From DASPNM01 sp035626515 (GTDB lineage Bacteria; Bacteroidota; Bacteroidia; Chitinophagales; Chitinophagaceae): a DNA stretch of 64,000 nucleotides. The notes below the pieces were generated by a model. That model did no database searches and was not told where the DNA came from. It was given only the letters and a program-made list of their open reading frames with translations. The translations under genes and the position numbers were made by a program. The stretch covers positions 1 through 64,000 of the forward strand of contig DASPNM010000020.1 of assembly GCA_035626515.1 (NCBI GenBank), written 5' to 3'. Below, one piece after another: positions 49,252 through 56,350 of this stretch. How positions within the stretch are numbered: position 1 is the stretch's first letter; the number at the start of each line of letters is the position of its first letter.

Positions 49252-50096
49252 ACATGCGAGCATCGCTGTTTCTTATTCTTGCATTCTGTTGTATTGCGGC
49301 TTCCGCGCAGGAGTTGTATGTCTTTTCCGAGCCCGCGTCGAACATGCCCGCCCGCTCGATGAGCGCCAGGTTCTCCGCTTACTTCGCGCGCGATTCCGCA
49401 AACGACCGCCTCGGGCAACGATACCGTCCAGAGGTCATGTTCGGATTCAGCAAAAAGCTGATGCTTCATTTTTCCGCCACCTTCGCGAACATGCATTCGC
49501 AAAACCTGCGGTTCGAATCGCTCTCGACATACCTGAAGTGGAGGTTTTATTCCAGGGACGACATCCATCGGCATTTTCGAATGGCGCTCTTCGCGGACGC
49601 GACACGCAGCCGCGCGCCCTTCGAATTCAATGAGATCTCCCTCGTGGGTGATAAATCCGGCGTTCAGGCGGGTCTCATTCTCACCCAGCTCACCAACCGG
49701 CTGGCGGTGAGCGGTACCCTCAGCCATACGCAGGTGTTTCATCATTCGCGCACAGATAAAGTTCTGTATGTTCCCGAACGCTATTACCAATCATTCGATT
49801 ATTCGGTTTCCGCAGGTTACCTGGTGTTGCCGAAGGAATACACCGACTACCGGCAAACTAATTTCAATGTGTACCTCGAAATGTTGGGACAGCGTCTATT
49901 GGACGTGAATAAACACTACCTCGACCTTGCCCCTGCGGCACAATTCATCTTCAACAGCAACCTGAAACTGAACGTTGGCTACCGTTTTCAGCTTTCCTCC
50001 AACATGAGCCGCATGGGCCGCGACAGCTGGCTGATCAGCCTGGAACGAATTTTCCTGGGTGCCCTGCCCAAAAAGCAAGCGCGCCAAAATCAATGA
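49248..50096 (+). CDS. Outer-membrane-type secreted protein of metal island
   Basis: A 282-residue protein with signal peptide (residues 1-20, ASAQ) and a beta-strand-rich body (VMFGFSKKLMLHFSATFANM, YLKWRFYSRDD, LKLNVGYRFQLSSNM) ending LISLERIFLG. The layout suggests a small outer-membrane barrel of about ten to twelve strands. No named family recognised. Translationally coupled to the TlpA gene before it. Confidence 0.65.
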   Translation: MNMRASLFLILAFCCIAASAQELYVFSEPASNMPARSMSARFSAYFARDSANDRLGQRYRPEVMFGFSKKLMLHFSATFANMHSQNLRFESLSTYLKWRFYSRDDIHRHFRMALFADATRSRAPFEFNEISLVGDKSGVQAGLILTQLTNRLAVSGTLSHTQVFHHSRTDKVLYVPERYYQSFDYSVSAGYLVLPKEYTDYRQTNFNVYLEMLGQRLLDVNKHYLDLAPAAQFIFNSNLKLNVGYRFQLSSNMSRMGRDSWLISLERIFLGALPKKQARQNQ

Positions 50097-50172
50097 CTTA
50101 ATTGGCGGCTATCCGGCAACATTCTTGCGGCATTCCCCCGGATCAATTTCTGTTTTTCTAAATTCGTCGCTT

Positions 50173-51543
50173 ATGAATGCCGTCAGAAAATATCTGAGTT
50201 TGCTGGTCGCGGGCATGCTCGCAGTAATGAGCCCTTTAATGGCCCAACACGACGAACACTTGCCTCCAAGAAAGCCGGAACCAAAGCCGCAGCTGCAGCC
50301 GCCGAAGGACACCGTGCCGGTTCATGAAATGCAACACGAACACGTCATGCCTTCGCACGCTTTTTCCAGGAATCTGCCGATGAATCGAAACGGATCCGGT
50401 ACAGGCTGGAACCCCGACGCGGGCCCGATGTACATGTGGATGAAGCAAACGCCAAATACCGACTGGATGTTTCATGGCAGCATATTCATGCGTTATACCA
50501 GTCAGGATATTTTTTCCTCCGGCAACCGGGGTTCGGCCGCGCTTAGTTTTCCAAACTGGTTCATGGCGATGATGAATCACCGCGTGGGAAACCGCGGGCT
50601 TTTGAATGCGACAGCAATGATCAGCCTAGATCGCCTGACGGAAGGAGGAAACGGCTACCCGTTGCTTTTCCAGTCGGGTGAAACCTGGCAGGGTAAAAGG
50701 CTGGTAGACCGGCAACATCCGCACGATTTGTTTTCCGGCCTTAGTCTCGGATACACGCACATGATCAGCTCCGACGCAGATGTTTTCGGTTATTTTGGAT
50801 ACCCCGGCGAGCCGGCCCTCGGTGCCGTGACTTTCATGCACCGGGTTTCGGCCATGAACAATCCCGATGCTCCGCTCGGGCACCACTGGCAGGACGCAAC
50901 GCACATCACCTTTGGCATAGGCACGCTGGGATTTCGATACAGGAAACTGAAACTGGAGGGCTCCATTTTTACGGGGCGGGAACCGGACGAGAACCGGTTC
51001 GATTTCGATGAGCCGCGGTTCGACAGCTATTCCTATCGCGTTTCCTACAATCCCGCCTCTGAATGGGCGCTCCAATTTTCGCAGGGGTTCATCAAAAGTC
51101 CCGAGGCGATCGAGCCCGAGGAAGACCTTGTTCGCACCTCGGCATCCGTGCTGTTCGCGAAGCAGCTCCCGCCCGGAAATCATGTTTCCGCCGCCGGTAT
51201 CTGGGGTCACAACCGAAAGGATGCAGAGCATAGCGAGCATTCCTTCTTGCTGGAAGGGAACTATCAGTGCACCCGGAATGCTTTTTATTCGCGCTATGAG
51301 TACGTACAGAAATCGCGCGAGGAGCTGGACCTGGGGAACGAGTACCCCCACCGGAATTTCAACATCCATGCCTTGACCGCGGGGGTCAACAGGCGACTGA
51401 CGAGTTTCAGCCAGATCGATTTCGTTGCCGGCACGCAGTTTACCCTGCATGGGGTGGATGAAGCTTTGCGCCCGCTGTATGGAAAGTTTCCAATCGGGTT
51501 CCAGTTGTATCTTCAGCTCCGGCCATCGTTGCATAAACACTGA
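50173..51543 (+). CDS. Met/His-rich outer-membrane-type protein of metal island
   Basis: A 456-residue exported protein from ATG 50173, with signal peptide (residues 1-25, LMAQ). A Pro/His/Met-rich linker (HDEHLPPRKPEPKPQLQPP, HEMQHEHVMPSHAF) is followed by a long barrel-like domain with MYMWMKQTPNTDWMFHGS, VDRQHPHDLFSGLSLGYTH and MIS-rich strands. It ends in an aromatic/basic strand. Met and His clusters fit copper or silver handling at the outer membrane; this is inference. The gap to the CopB gene is 4 bp. Confidence 0.7.
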   Translation: MNAVRKYLSLLVAGMLAVMSPLMAQHDEHLPPRKPEPKPQLQPPKDTVPVHEMQHEHVMPSHAFSRNLPMNRNGSGTGWNPDAGPMYMWMKQTPNTDWMFHGSIFMRYTSQDIFSSGNRGSAALSFPNWFMAMMNHRVGNRGLLNATAMISLDRLTEGGNGYPLLFQSGETWQGKRLVDRQHPHDLFSGLSLGYTHMISSDADVFGYFGYPGEPALGAVTFMHRVSAMNNPDAPLGHHWQDATHITFGIGTLGFRYRKLKLEGSIFTGREPDENRFDFDEPRFDSYSYRVSYNPASEWALQFSQGFIKSPEAIEPEEDLVRTSASVLFAKQLPPGNHVSAAGIWGHNRKDAEHSEHSFLLEGNYQCTRNAFYSRYEYVQKSREELDLGNEYPHRNFNIHALTAGVNRRLTSFSQIDFVAGTQFTLHGVDEALRPLYGKFPIGFQLYLQLRPSLHKH

Positions 51544-51547
51544 TCCC

Positions 51548-53683
51548 ATGGATCACACGCACCATCACGGGCACCATGAATCTGCACCGACGAAACAGCA
51601 GGCTCATGAGCACCAAAAGCACGGGCCGCCGCATCAGTCGCATCATGCTCATGCTTCCAGTGAATCAAGTGAGCCTTCCGGCGAACACCAAATACATGAG
51701 CAGGGAGACGGTGCCGGTCACCATCACGCGATGATGGTGGACGATTTCAAAAAACGTTTTTGGATCAGCCTTGCCCTCACGGTGCCCATCCTGCTGCTGT
51801 CTGAAATGATCCAGCACTGGCTGGGATTTCGCATTCATTTCCCCGGAGACAAATACCTGCTGCTTGCGCTCTCCAGCCTGTTGTTCTTTTACTGCGGCTG
51901 GCCTTTCCTGAAAGGATTTGTGCGGGAACTCCAAGCCCGCTCGCCGGGGATGATGAGCCTGATCGGCCTCGCGATCTCGGTGGCATACATTTTCAGCATG
52001 GCCGTGATTTTCGGTTTTCCCGGCATGGATTTTTTCTGGGAGCTGGCCACGCTCATTGCCATTATGCTCCTCGGTCACTGGCTGGAAATGAAATCCGTGC
52101 TCGGCGCGTCCAAAGCCCTGCAGCTCCTGGTGCGCATGATGCCCGCTGAAGCACATAAACTTCATGGCGACCATGTGGTGGACGTGAAGCTGGAGGAGCT
52201 GCAGGAGGAGGATGTGGTGCTCATCAGGCCGGGTGAAAAAGTTCCGGCCGATGGGATGGTCGTTGAAGGAGAGAGCTACCTGGACGAAAGCATGCTCACC
52301 GGTGAAAGCCGGCCTGTGCGAAAAGAACGTAATGATAAGGTCATCGGCGGCTCAGTGAATGGAAACGGTTCCCTGAAGGTGCGTGTACAGCATACCGGAA
52401 AGGATAGTTACCTCAACAAGGTGATCCGCCTGGTGGAAGAGGCCCAGCGGAGCAAGTCGCGCACGCAGCACCTTGCCAACCGAGCGGCGAAATGGCTCAC
52501 CTACATGGCGCTCCTGGTAGGTATCGGCACTTTAGTTTTCTGGCTGGTCATTGGGAGCGAAACAAATTTCGCGGTGGAACGAATGGTAACGGTGATGGTC
52601 ATCTCCTGCCCGCATGCACTTGGGCTTGCGATTCCGCTGGTGGTTGCAATTTCCACGGCGGTATCCGCGCAAAACGGCTTGCTCATTCGCAACCGCACTG
52701 CGTTTGAGAATTCCCGCAGGATCAACGCCATGGTATTCGATAAGACGGGCACGCTTACGAAGGGTGAGTTCGGCGTGTCGCGCGTTGTTCCGTTGATGAA
52801 TATTTCGGAAGCGGACTTATTGCAATATGCAGCCGCGCTCGAGCGGGAATCCGAACATCCGATCGCGGTGGGCATTACCCGCGAAGCCGCGCGTCTAAAA
52901 ATTTCGTCGCCGCCGGCGTCCGGGTTCAAAGCCATTCCGGGAAAGGGAGTGGAGGCAATCGTCAAAGATCGCAAGGTACAGGTGGTAAGTCCCGGGTACC
53001 TGCGGGAGCTGCAACTGTCCATTCCCGGTGAAACGACCGGAAACGCTGCGGAAACTATCGTCTACGTGATCTTCGACGGACAGCTCGCGGGCTTCATCGC
53101 GCTCGCGGATGCTTTGAGACCGGAATCAAAGGCTGCGGTTGCTGCTTTCAGAAAAAACGGAATCCGGGTTTACATGGCCACGGGCGACAACAGGCAGGTC
53201 GCGGAATCGGTGGCGAAGGAACTGGAGCTGGATGGTTTTTACGCAGAGGTACTCCCGCACCAGAAGGTGGAAATCGTGAAAGAGCTTCAGCAAAAAGGCG
53301 CCTTTATCGCCATGACCGGCGATGGAGTGAACGATGCCCCCGCTCTGGCACAGGCCGATGTGGGGATAGCCGTGGGTTCGGGCACGGACGTTGCGGCTGA
53401 AACGGCAGATATTATTTTGGTGAACAGCAATCCTGCCGATATTTTGAAGCTTATTCTTTTTGGTCGCGCTACCTACAGGAAAATGCTCCAGAACCTTGCC
53501 TGGGCCACCGGCTATAACGCCATCGCTATTCCACTTGCCGCTGGGGTGCTGCATGCGGCAGGTTTTGTGCTCGATCCCGCAATCGGAGCCGTCCTGATGA
53601 GCCTCAGCACAATTATCGTTGCGGTAAACGCGCAGCTGTTGCGCGGAAGCATTCGCAGGGCAGCAAAATGGATGCACCGATGA
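51548..53683 (+). CDS. copB: P1B-3-type heavy-metal ATPase (CopB-like) with His-rich N-terminus
   Basis: A 711-residue inner-membrane metal exporter. The first 60 residues contain 18 histidines and replace an HMA domain. The transmembrane metal site is CPH (C354-P355-H356 in ISCPHALGLA), the mark of the P1B-3 subgroup (Cu(II)/Cu(I) or Ag). The phosphorylated Asp is D398 in DKTGTLTKG; the nucleotide-domain SEHPIAVG, MATGDNRQ and TGDGVNDAPALAQADVG are present. Start ATG 51548 follows the previous stop by 4 bp. The metal is probably copper; gene name assigned by subtype. Confidence 0.92.
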   Translation: MDHTHHHGHHESAPTKQQAHEHQKHGPPHQSHHAHASSESSEPSGEHQIHEQGDGAGHHHAMMVDDFKKRFWISLALTVPILLLSEMIQHWLGFRIHFPGDKYLLLALSSLLFFYCGWPFLKGFVRELQARSPGMMSLIGLAISVAYIFSMAVIFGFPGMDFFWELATLIAIMLLGHWLEMKSVLGASKALQLLVRMMPAEAHKLHGDHVVDVKLEELQEEDVVLIRPGEKVPADGMVVEGESYLDESMLTGESRPVRKERNDKVIGGSVNGNGSLKVRVQHTGKDSYLNKVIRLVEEAQRSKSRTQHLANRAAKWLTYMALLVGIGTLVFWLVIGSETNFAVERMVTVMVISCPHALGLAIPLVVAISTAVSAQNGLLIRNRTAFENSRRINAMVFDKTGTLTKGEFGVSRVVPLMNISEADLLQYAAALERESEHPIAVGITREAARLKISSPPASGFKAIPGKGVEAIVKDRKVQVVSPGYLRELQLSIPGETTGNAAETIVYVIFDGQLAGFIALADALRPESKAAVAAFRKNGIRVYMATGDNRQVAESVAKELELDGFYAEVLPHQKVEIVKELQQKGAFIAMTGDGVNDAPALAQADVGIAVGSGTDVAAETADIILVNSNPADILKLILFGRATYRKMLQNLAWATGYNAIAIPLAAGVLHAAGFVLDPAIGAVLMSLSTIIVAVNAQLLRGSIRRAAKWMHR

Positions 53684-54159
53684 AAACGATCTGCTGTTGC
53701 GTGGTAACTGTTTTGTTTCTTGCCGGCTGCTCTTCGACGCCGAAACAAGAGAATTTGAACGTTTCGCAATTTCGTTTTTTCGAACTCGATGGCAACCCGG
53801 TGGGGCCGGAGCAGCTCCGCGGGAAAACCGTGTTTTTAAATATTTGGGCCACCTGGTGCAAACCGTGTCGACGCGAGTTCCCTGCCATCGCTTCAATGAT
53901 GAAAAAGCTGGGGCGCGACGATATTCGTTTTCTTTTTGCCAGTGAGGATTCGCCGGTAGACATTCGCGAATTCGGGAAACAGAACGATTATCCGTTTCAC
54001 TACCTGCTTTTTGAAAATTCCGCGGGGGTTCGCATTCCCGTGCTTCCGACCACATTTATCTTTGACCGCGAAGGAAACCTGAGGCACCGCGAGGACGGTT
54101 ACCGGAACTGGGACAGTCCCGCGAGTCTCGAACTTCTTCTTGAAATCGCGAAAAAATGA
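53680..54159 (+). CDS. TlpA-family thioredoxin lipoprotein
   Basis: A 159-residue lipoprotein from ATG 53680 (4-bp ATGA overlap with copB); lipobox FLAGC. The thioredoxin domain has WATWCKPCRREFP and cis-Pro VLPTTFIFDREG. It is the second TlpA-type protein of the island, probably anchored in a membrane facing the periplasm. A redox service to Cys-rich metal-binding proteins is plausible. Confidence 0.85.
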   Translation: MKTICCCVVTVLFLAGCSSTPKQENLNVSQFRFFELDGNPVGPEQLRGKTVFLNIWATWCKPCRREFPAIASMMKKLGRDDIRFLFASEDSPVDIREFGKQNDYPFHYLLFENSAGVRIPVLPTTFIFDREGNLRHREDGYRNWDSPASLELLLEIAKK

Positions 54160-55352
54160 AAATCCTGTGCTTATTGGGTTCGCTGCTCGTGTTGCTGTCG
54201 TGCGGGCACCGCGAATCAACAAAGGAAACAAACGCTGGTCCGGTGCAGGATCTTCCTTCGCCGGTGGGCGACTCCAGTTCGCTGCCGCATTTGTTCAGCG
54301 ACGCAAGCGGCCGTGTCTTTCTTTCCTGGGTGGTAAAGCGCGCCGGAAACGCGCAGTTGATGTATAGCCGTTGGGAGGCGAATGGATGGACAAAGCCCGA
54401 GCTGGTCTCGGAGGGTACCAACTGGTTCGTGAACTGGGCCGATTATCCGATGCTCACGGCCAACGAAGACAGGCTCCTCGCGCATTTCCTGCAAAAAAGC
54501 GATACCGGTAAATACACTTACGATGTGATGGTCACTGCTGCACCGGATGGGAAAACCTGGGGCCCAGCGAAAGTTTTGCACGACGACCAGCTGAAGGCTG
54601 AGCACGGATTCGTTTCGATGTTACCCTACAGAGACGGCTTTTTTGTCTGCTGGCTGGACGGCAGAAAGACAGCGACTGAAGAAAATGATCACCACGGTCA
54701 TCACGGAGAAATGATGCTGCGTGCCGCTTTTCTGGACGCTTCGGGTGCGAAGACAGACGAATGGGAGCTCGACGGGCGGGTTTGCGACTGCTGTCAAACT
54801 TCCGCGGCGATCACTCCCGATGGACCGGTAGTCGTGTACCGCGATAGGTCCGCTTCTGAGATCCGGGATATTTCAATCGTACGTTTTTCCGAAGGTGGCT
54901 GGTCCCCACCGCACCCGGTGCACAACGACGGATGGAAAATAGATGCCTGCCCGGTGAATGGCCCGCGCATGGAAGCCGACGGCAACAGTTTGGCTGTTGC
55001 CTGGTTTACCGGGGCAGGAAAAGAATCGAAGGTGCTGGTTGCTTTTTCCCGCGACGGGGGTAAGAGTTTTGAAAAACCCATTCGTGTGGACAGCGGGAAA
55101 GCGATCGGGAGGGTAGACCTGGTCTTTGCGGACAGCACTTCCGTCGTAGTCAGCTGGCTGGAAGGATCGGAACTACGCGCCGCACGTGTGCATGCGGATG
55201 GAAAGATGGAACCACCGTTGCGCATCGCCTCCACTTCAGAGAGTCGCCGCAGCGGCTTTCCGCAGCTTGCGCGCGCCGGCGACCGGCTGATCTTTGCCTA
55301 TACCGATGAGCGCAAGGCCAGGGTTAGCGTGAGCTTTCTGGAACTGAAGTAA
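54156..55352 (+). CDS. Sialidase/BNR-like propeller lipoprotein of metal island
   Basis: A 398-residue lipoprotein (lipobox LLSC at residue 16) with repeated propeller-like units: SDASGRVFLSWVVKR, YPMLTANEDRLLAHFLQKS, SRDGGKSFEKPI and LIFAYTDERKARVS. A His cluster (ENDHHGHHGEMM) and a Cys motif RVCDCCQTS stand out and are unusual in plain sialidases. A metal-linked surface role is likelier than glycosidase activity. It overlaps the TlpA lipoprotein gene by 4 bp and ends the island. Confidence 0.7.
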   Translation: MKILCLLGSLLVLLSCGHRESTKETNAGPVQDLPSPVGDSSSLPHLFSDASGRVFLSWVVKRAGNAQLMYSRWEANGWTKPELVSEGTNWFVNWADYPMLTANEDRLLAHFLQKSDTGKYTYDVMVTAAPDGKTWGPAKVLHDDQLKAEHGFVSMLPYRDGFFVCWLDGRKTATEENDHHGHHGEMMLRAAFLDASGAKTDEWELDGRVCDCCQTSAAITPDGPVVVYRDRSASEIRDISIVRFSEGGWSPPHPVHNDGWKIDACPVNGPRMEADGNSLAVAWFTGAGKESKVLVAFSRDGGKSFEKPIRVDSGKAIGRVDLVFADSTSVVVSWLEGSELRAARVHADGKMEPPLRIASTSESRRSGFPQLARAGDRLIFAYTDERKARVSVSFLELK

Positions 55353-55414
55353 GCGATCAGGTTTAGAGTTTAGGGTTTTAAGTCTGAGAGCCGATTCGTT
55401 TAGTCTTGCTCAGT

Positions 55415-55454
55415 GATACCGACTATCGGCTACCGACTATCGAGTATCGACTCC
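55415..55454. repeat. CTACCGACTATCG-type short repeat
   Basis: ATACCGACTATCGG, CTACCGACTATCGAG and TATCGACT in a row. Similar runs lie at 59065-59093 and inside the 3' end of sucC (41972-41990). A GTTTAGAGTTTAGGGTTT word precedes it at 55359. Confidence 0.55.
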
Positions 55455-55455
55455 A

Positions 55456-55600
55456 AACTCCCGATCCCGACGAATTCGCAAAGCGAATTGTCGGGATGCC
55501 GACCGCAAGCGTCGGCACTCCGAACTCCCGATTTCGACGAATTCGCAAAGCGAATTGTCGGGATGCCGACCGCAAGCGTCGGCACTCCGAACTCCCGACT
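55456..55600. repeat. 67-bp tandem repeat with two hairpins per unit
   Basis: Units start at 55456 and 55523 with a partial third at 55590; the period is exactly 67 bp and the copies are nearly identical. Each unit carries hairpin A (CCCGACGAATTCGC - AAA - GCGAATTGTCGGG) and hairpin B (TGCCGAC - CGCAAGC - GTCGGCA). It lies between the convergent propeller lipoprotein and DtxR-like genes, where such hairpins could stop transcription from both sides. It resembles REP/BIME elements in layout. Confidence 0.85.
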
Positions 55601-55601
55601 C

Positions 55602-56267
55602 TTAAGCCGGCTGCACCAGGATGTTCCGAGCCGCCTTTTCACTCAGCTGGATTTCCTTTTTCCGGATGGAAATTGTGGCCGAACTGTCGTACGGATGGTG
55701 CGCGACCAGCCTCAGCCTCGTCGCGGGACGAATGTCGAGTCGCCCGAGGTAATCCAGGAAGGAATCGCTGGTGTCAGAAAGATTCACTACCACGTAATTT
55801 TTTCCCTCCACGGCGGCCGAGAGCGGGATCGAGGAGGTAAGCTTGATGTTTCCGTTCCGGTCCGGGATCGGATCTCCGTGGGGATCATAAGCGGGGTAAC
55901 CAAGAAAGGCTTCGAGGCGGTCGACCAGGTCCTCGGACTGCACGTGCTCGAGCTGCTCGGCGAGTTCGTGCACTTCGTTCCAGTTGTAACGCAGCTTTTG
56001 AGTAAGGAACACTTCCCAGAGCCTGTGCTTTCGAATAATGACCAGGGCTTTTTTCCTGCCGGCCTCCGTGAGCTGGATCCGTTTGTCGGGCGATACCCTT
56101 ACCAGTTTGCGGCCAGACAGCTTTCGGATCATTTCCAGCACCGTTGCCGGGTTCAGGCCCATCTCGTTGGCCAGCGCCACGTTGTTCAGTTTCTTTACCT
56201 GCCGGTTCCCCAGCTTGTACAGGGTTTTGAGGTAATTCTCCTCCGAATGGTGGGAAAAGTGGGCCAT
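55602..56267 (-). CDS. DtxR/MntR-family metal-dependent transcriptional regulator
   Basis: A 221-residue repressor: N-terminal winged helix (HHSEENYLKTLYKL, NVALANEMGLNPATVLEMIRKL), a dimerisation domain with metal-ligand words (HRLWEVFLTQKL, HELAEQLEHVQSEDLVDRL, DPHGDPIPD) and a C-terminal FeoA/SH3-like domain. It senses Fe(II) or Mn(II). The start at 56267 follows a -7 box by 3 nt; the longer frame begins with a TTG inside that box. It is divergent from a TonB receptor and shares a double palindrome with it. Confidence 0.9.
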   Translation of the reverse strand: MAHFSHHSEENYLKTLYKLGNRQVKKLNNVALANEMGLNPATVLEMIRKLSGRKLVRVSPDKRIQLTEAGRKKALVIIRKHRLWEVFLTQKLRYNWNEVHELAEQLEHVQSEDLVDRLEAFLGYPAYDPHGDPIPDRNGNIKLTSSIPLSAAVEGKNYVVVNLSDTSDSFLDYLGRLDIRPATRLRLVAHHPYDSSATISIRKKEIQLSEKAARNILVQPA

Positions 56268-56270
56268 CTG

Positions 56271-56278
56271 CAAAAATA
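56271..56278 (-). promoter_or_regulatory. DtxR-like gene -7 box (TATTTTTG on minus strand)
   Basis: Exact TAnnTTTG match 3 nt before the ATG at 56267, predicting a leaderless message. Confidence 0.55.
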
Positions 56279-56300
56279 ATCAGGTCATCCGGTAAAAAAA

Positions 56301-56337
56301 ATTTGGGATACCAAATAAAAATATTTTGATATTCCAA
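56301..56337. promoter_or_regulatory. Probable DtxR-family double operator
   Basis: Two 13-mers in inverted orientation, TTGGGATACCAAA (56303-56315) and TTTGATATTCCAA (56325-56337), differ at only two positions and are 9 bp apart. The left one is itself palindromic (ATTTGG-GATA-CCAAAT). Their centres are about 22 bp apart, fitting two dimers on nearly the same DNA face. The right site abuts the -7 box of the TonB receptor gene, so binding should repress it. Confidence 0.65.
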
Positions 56338-56338
56338 G

Positions 56339-56346
56339 TATATTTG
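56339..56346 (+). promoter_or_regulatory. TonB receptor -7 box (TATATTTG)
   Basis: Exact TAnnTTTG match 4 nt before the ATG at 56351, adjoining the palindromic operator. Confidence 0.6.
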
Positions 56347-56350
56347 TGCC

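Noticed and set aside
55456..55600. CRISPR-like array
   Set aside because: Only two and a part units, no variable spacers, no cas genes; the unit is a hairpin repeat.
55413..56279. 288-aa plus-strand frame over the 67-bp repeats and the DtxR-type gene
   Set aside because: Starts in repeat DNA and is antisense to a clear regulator.
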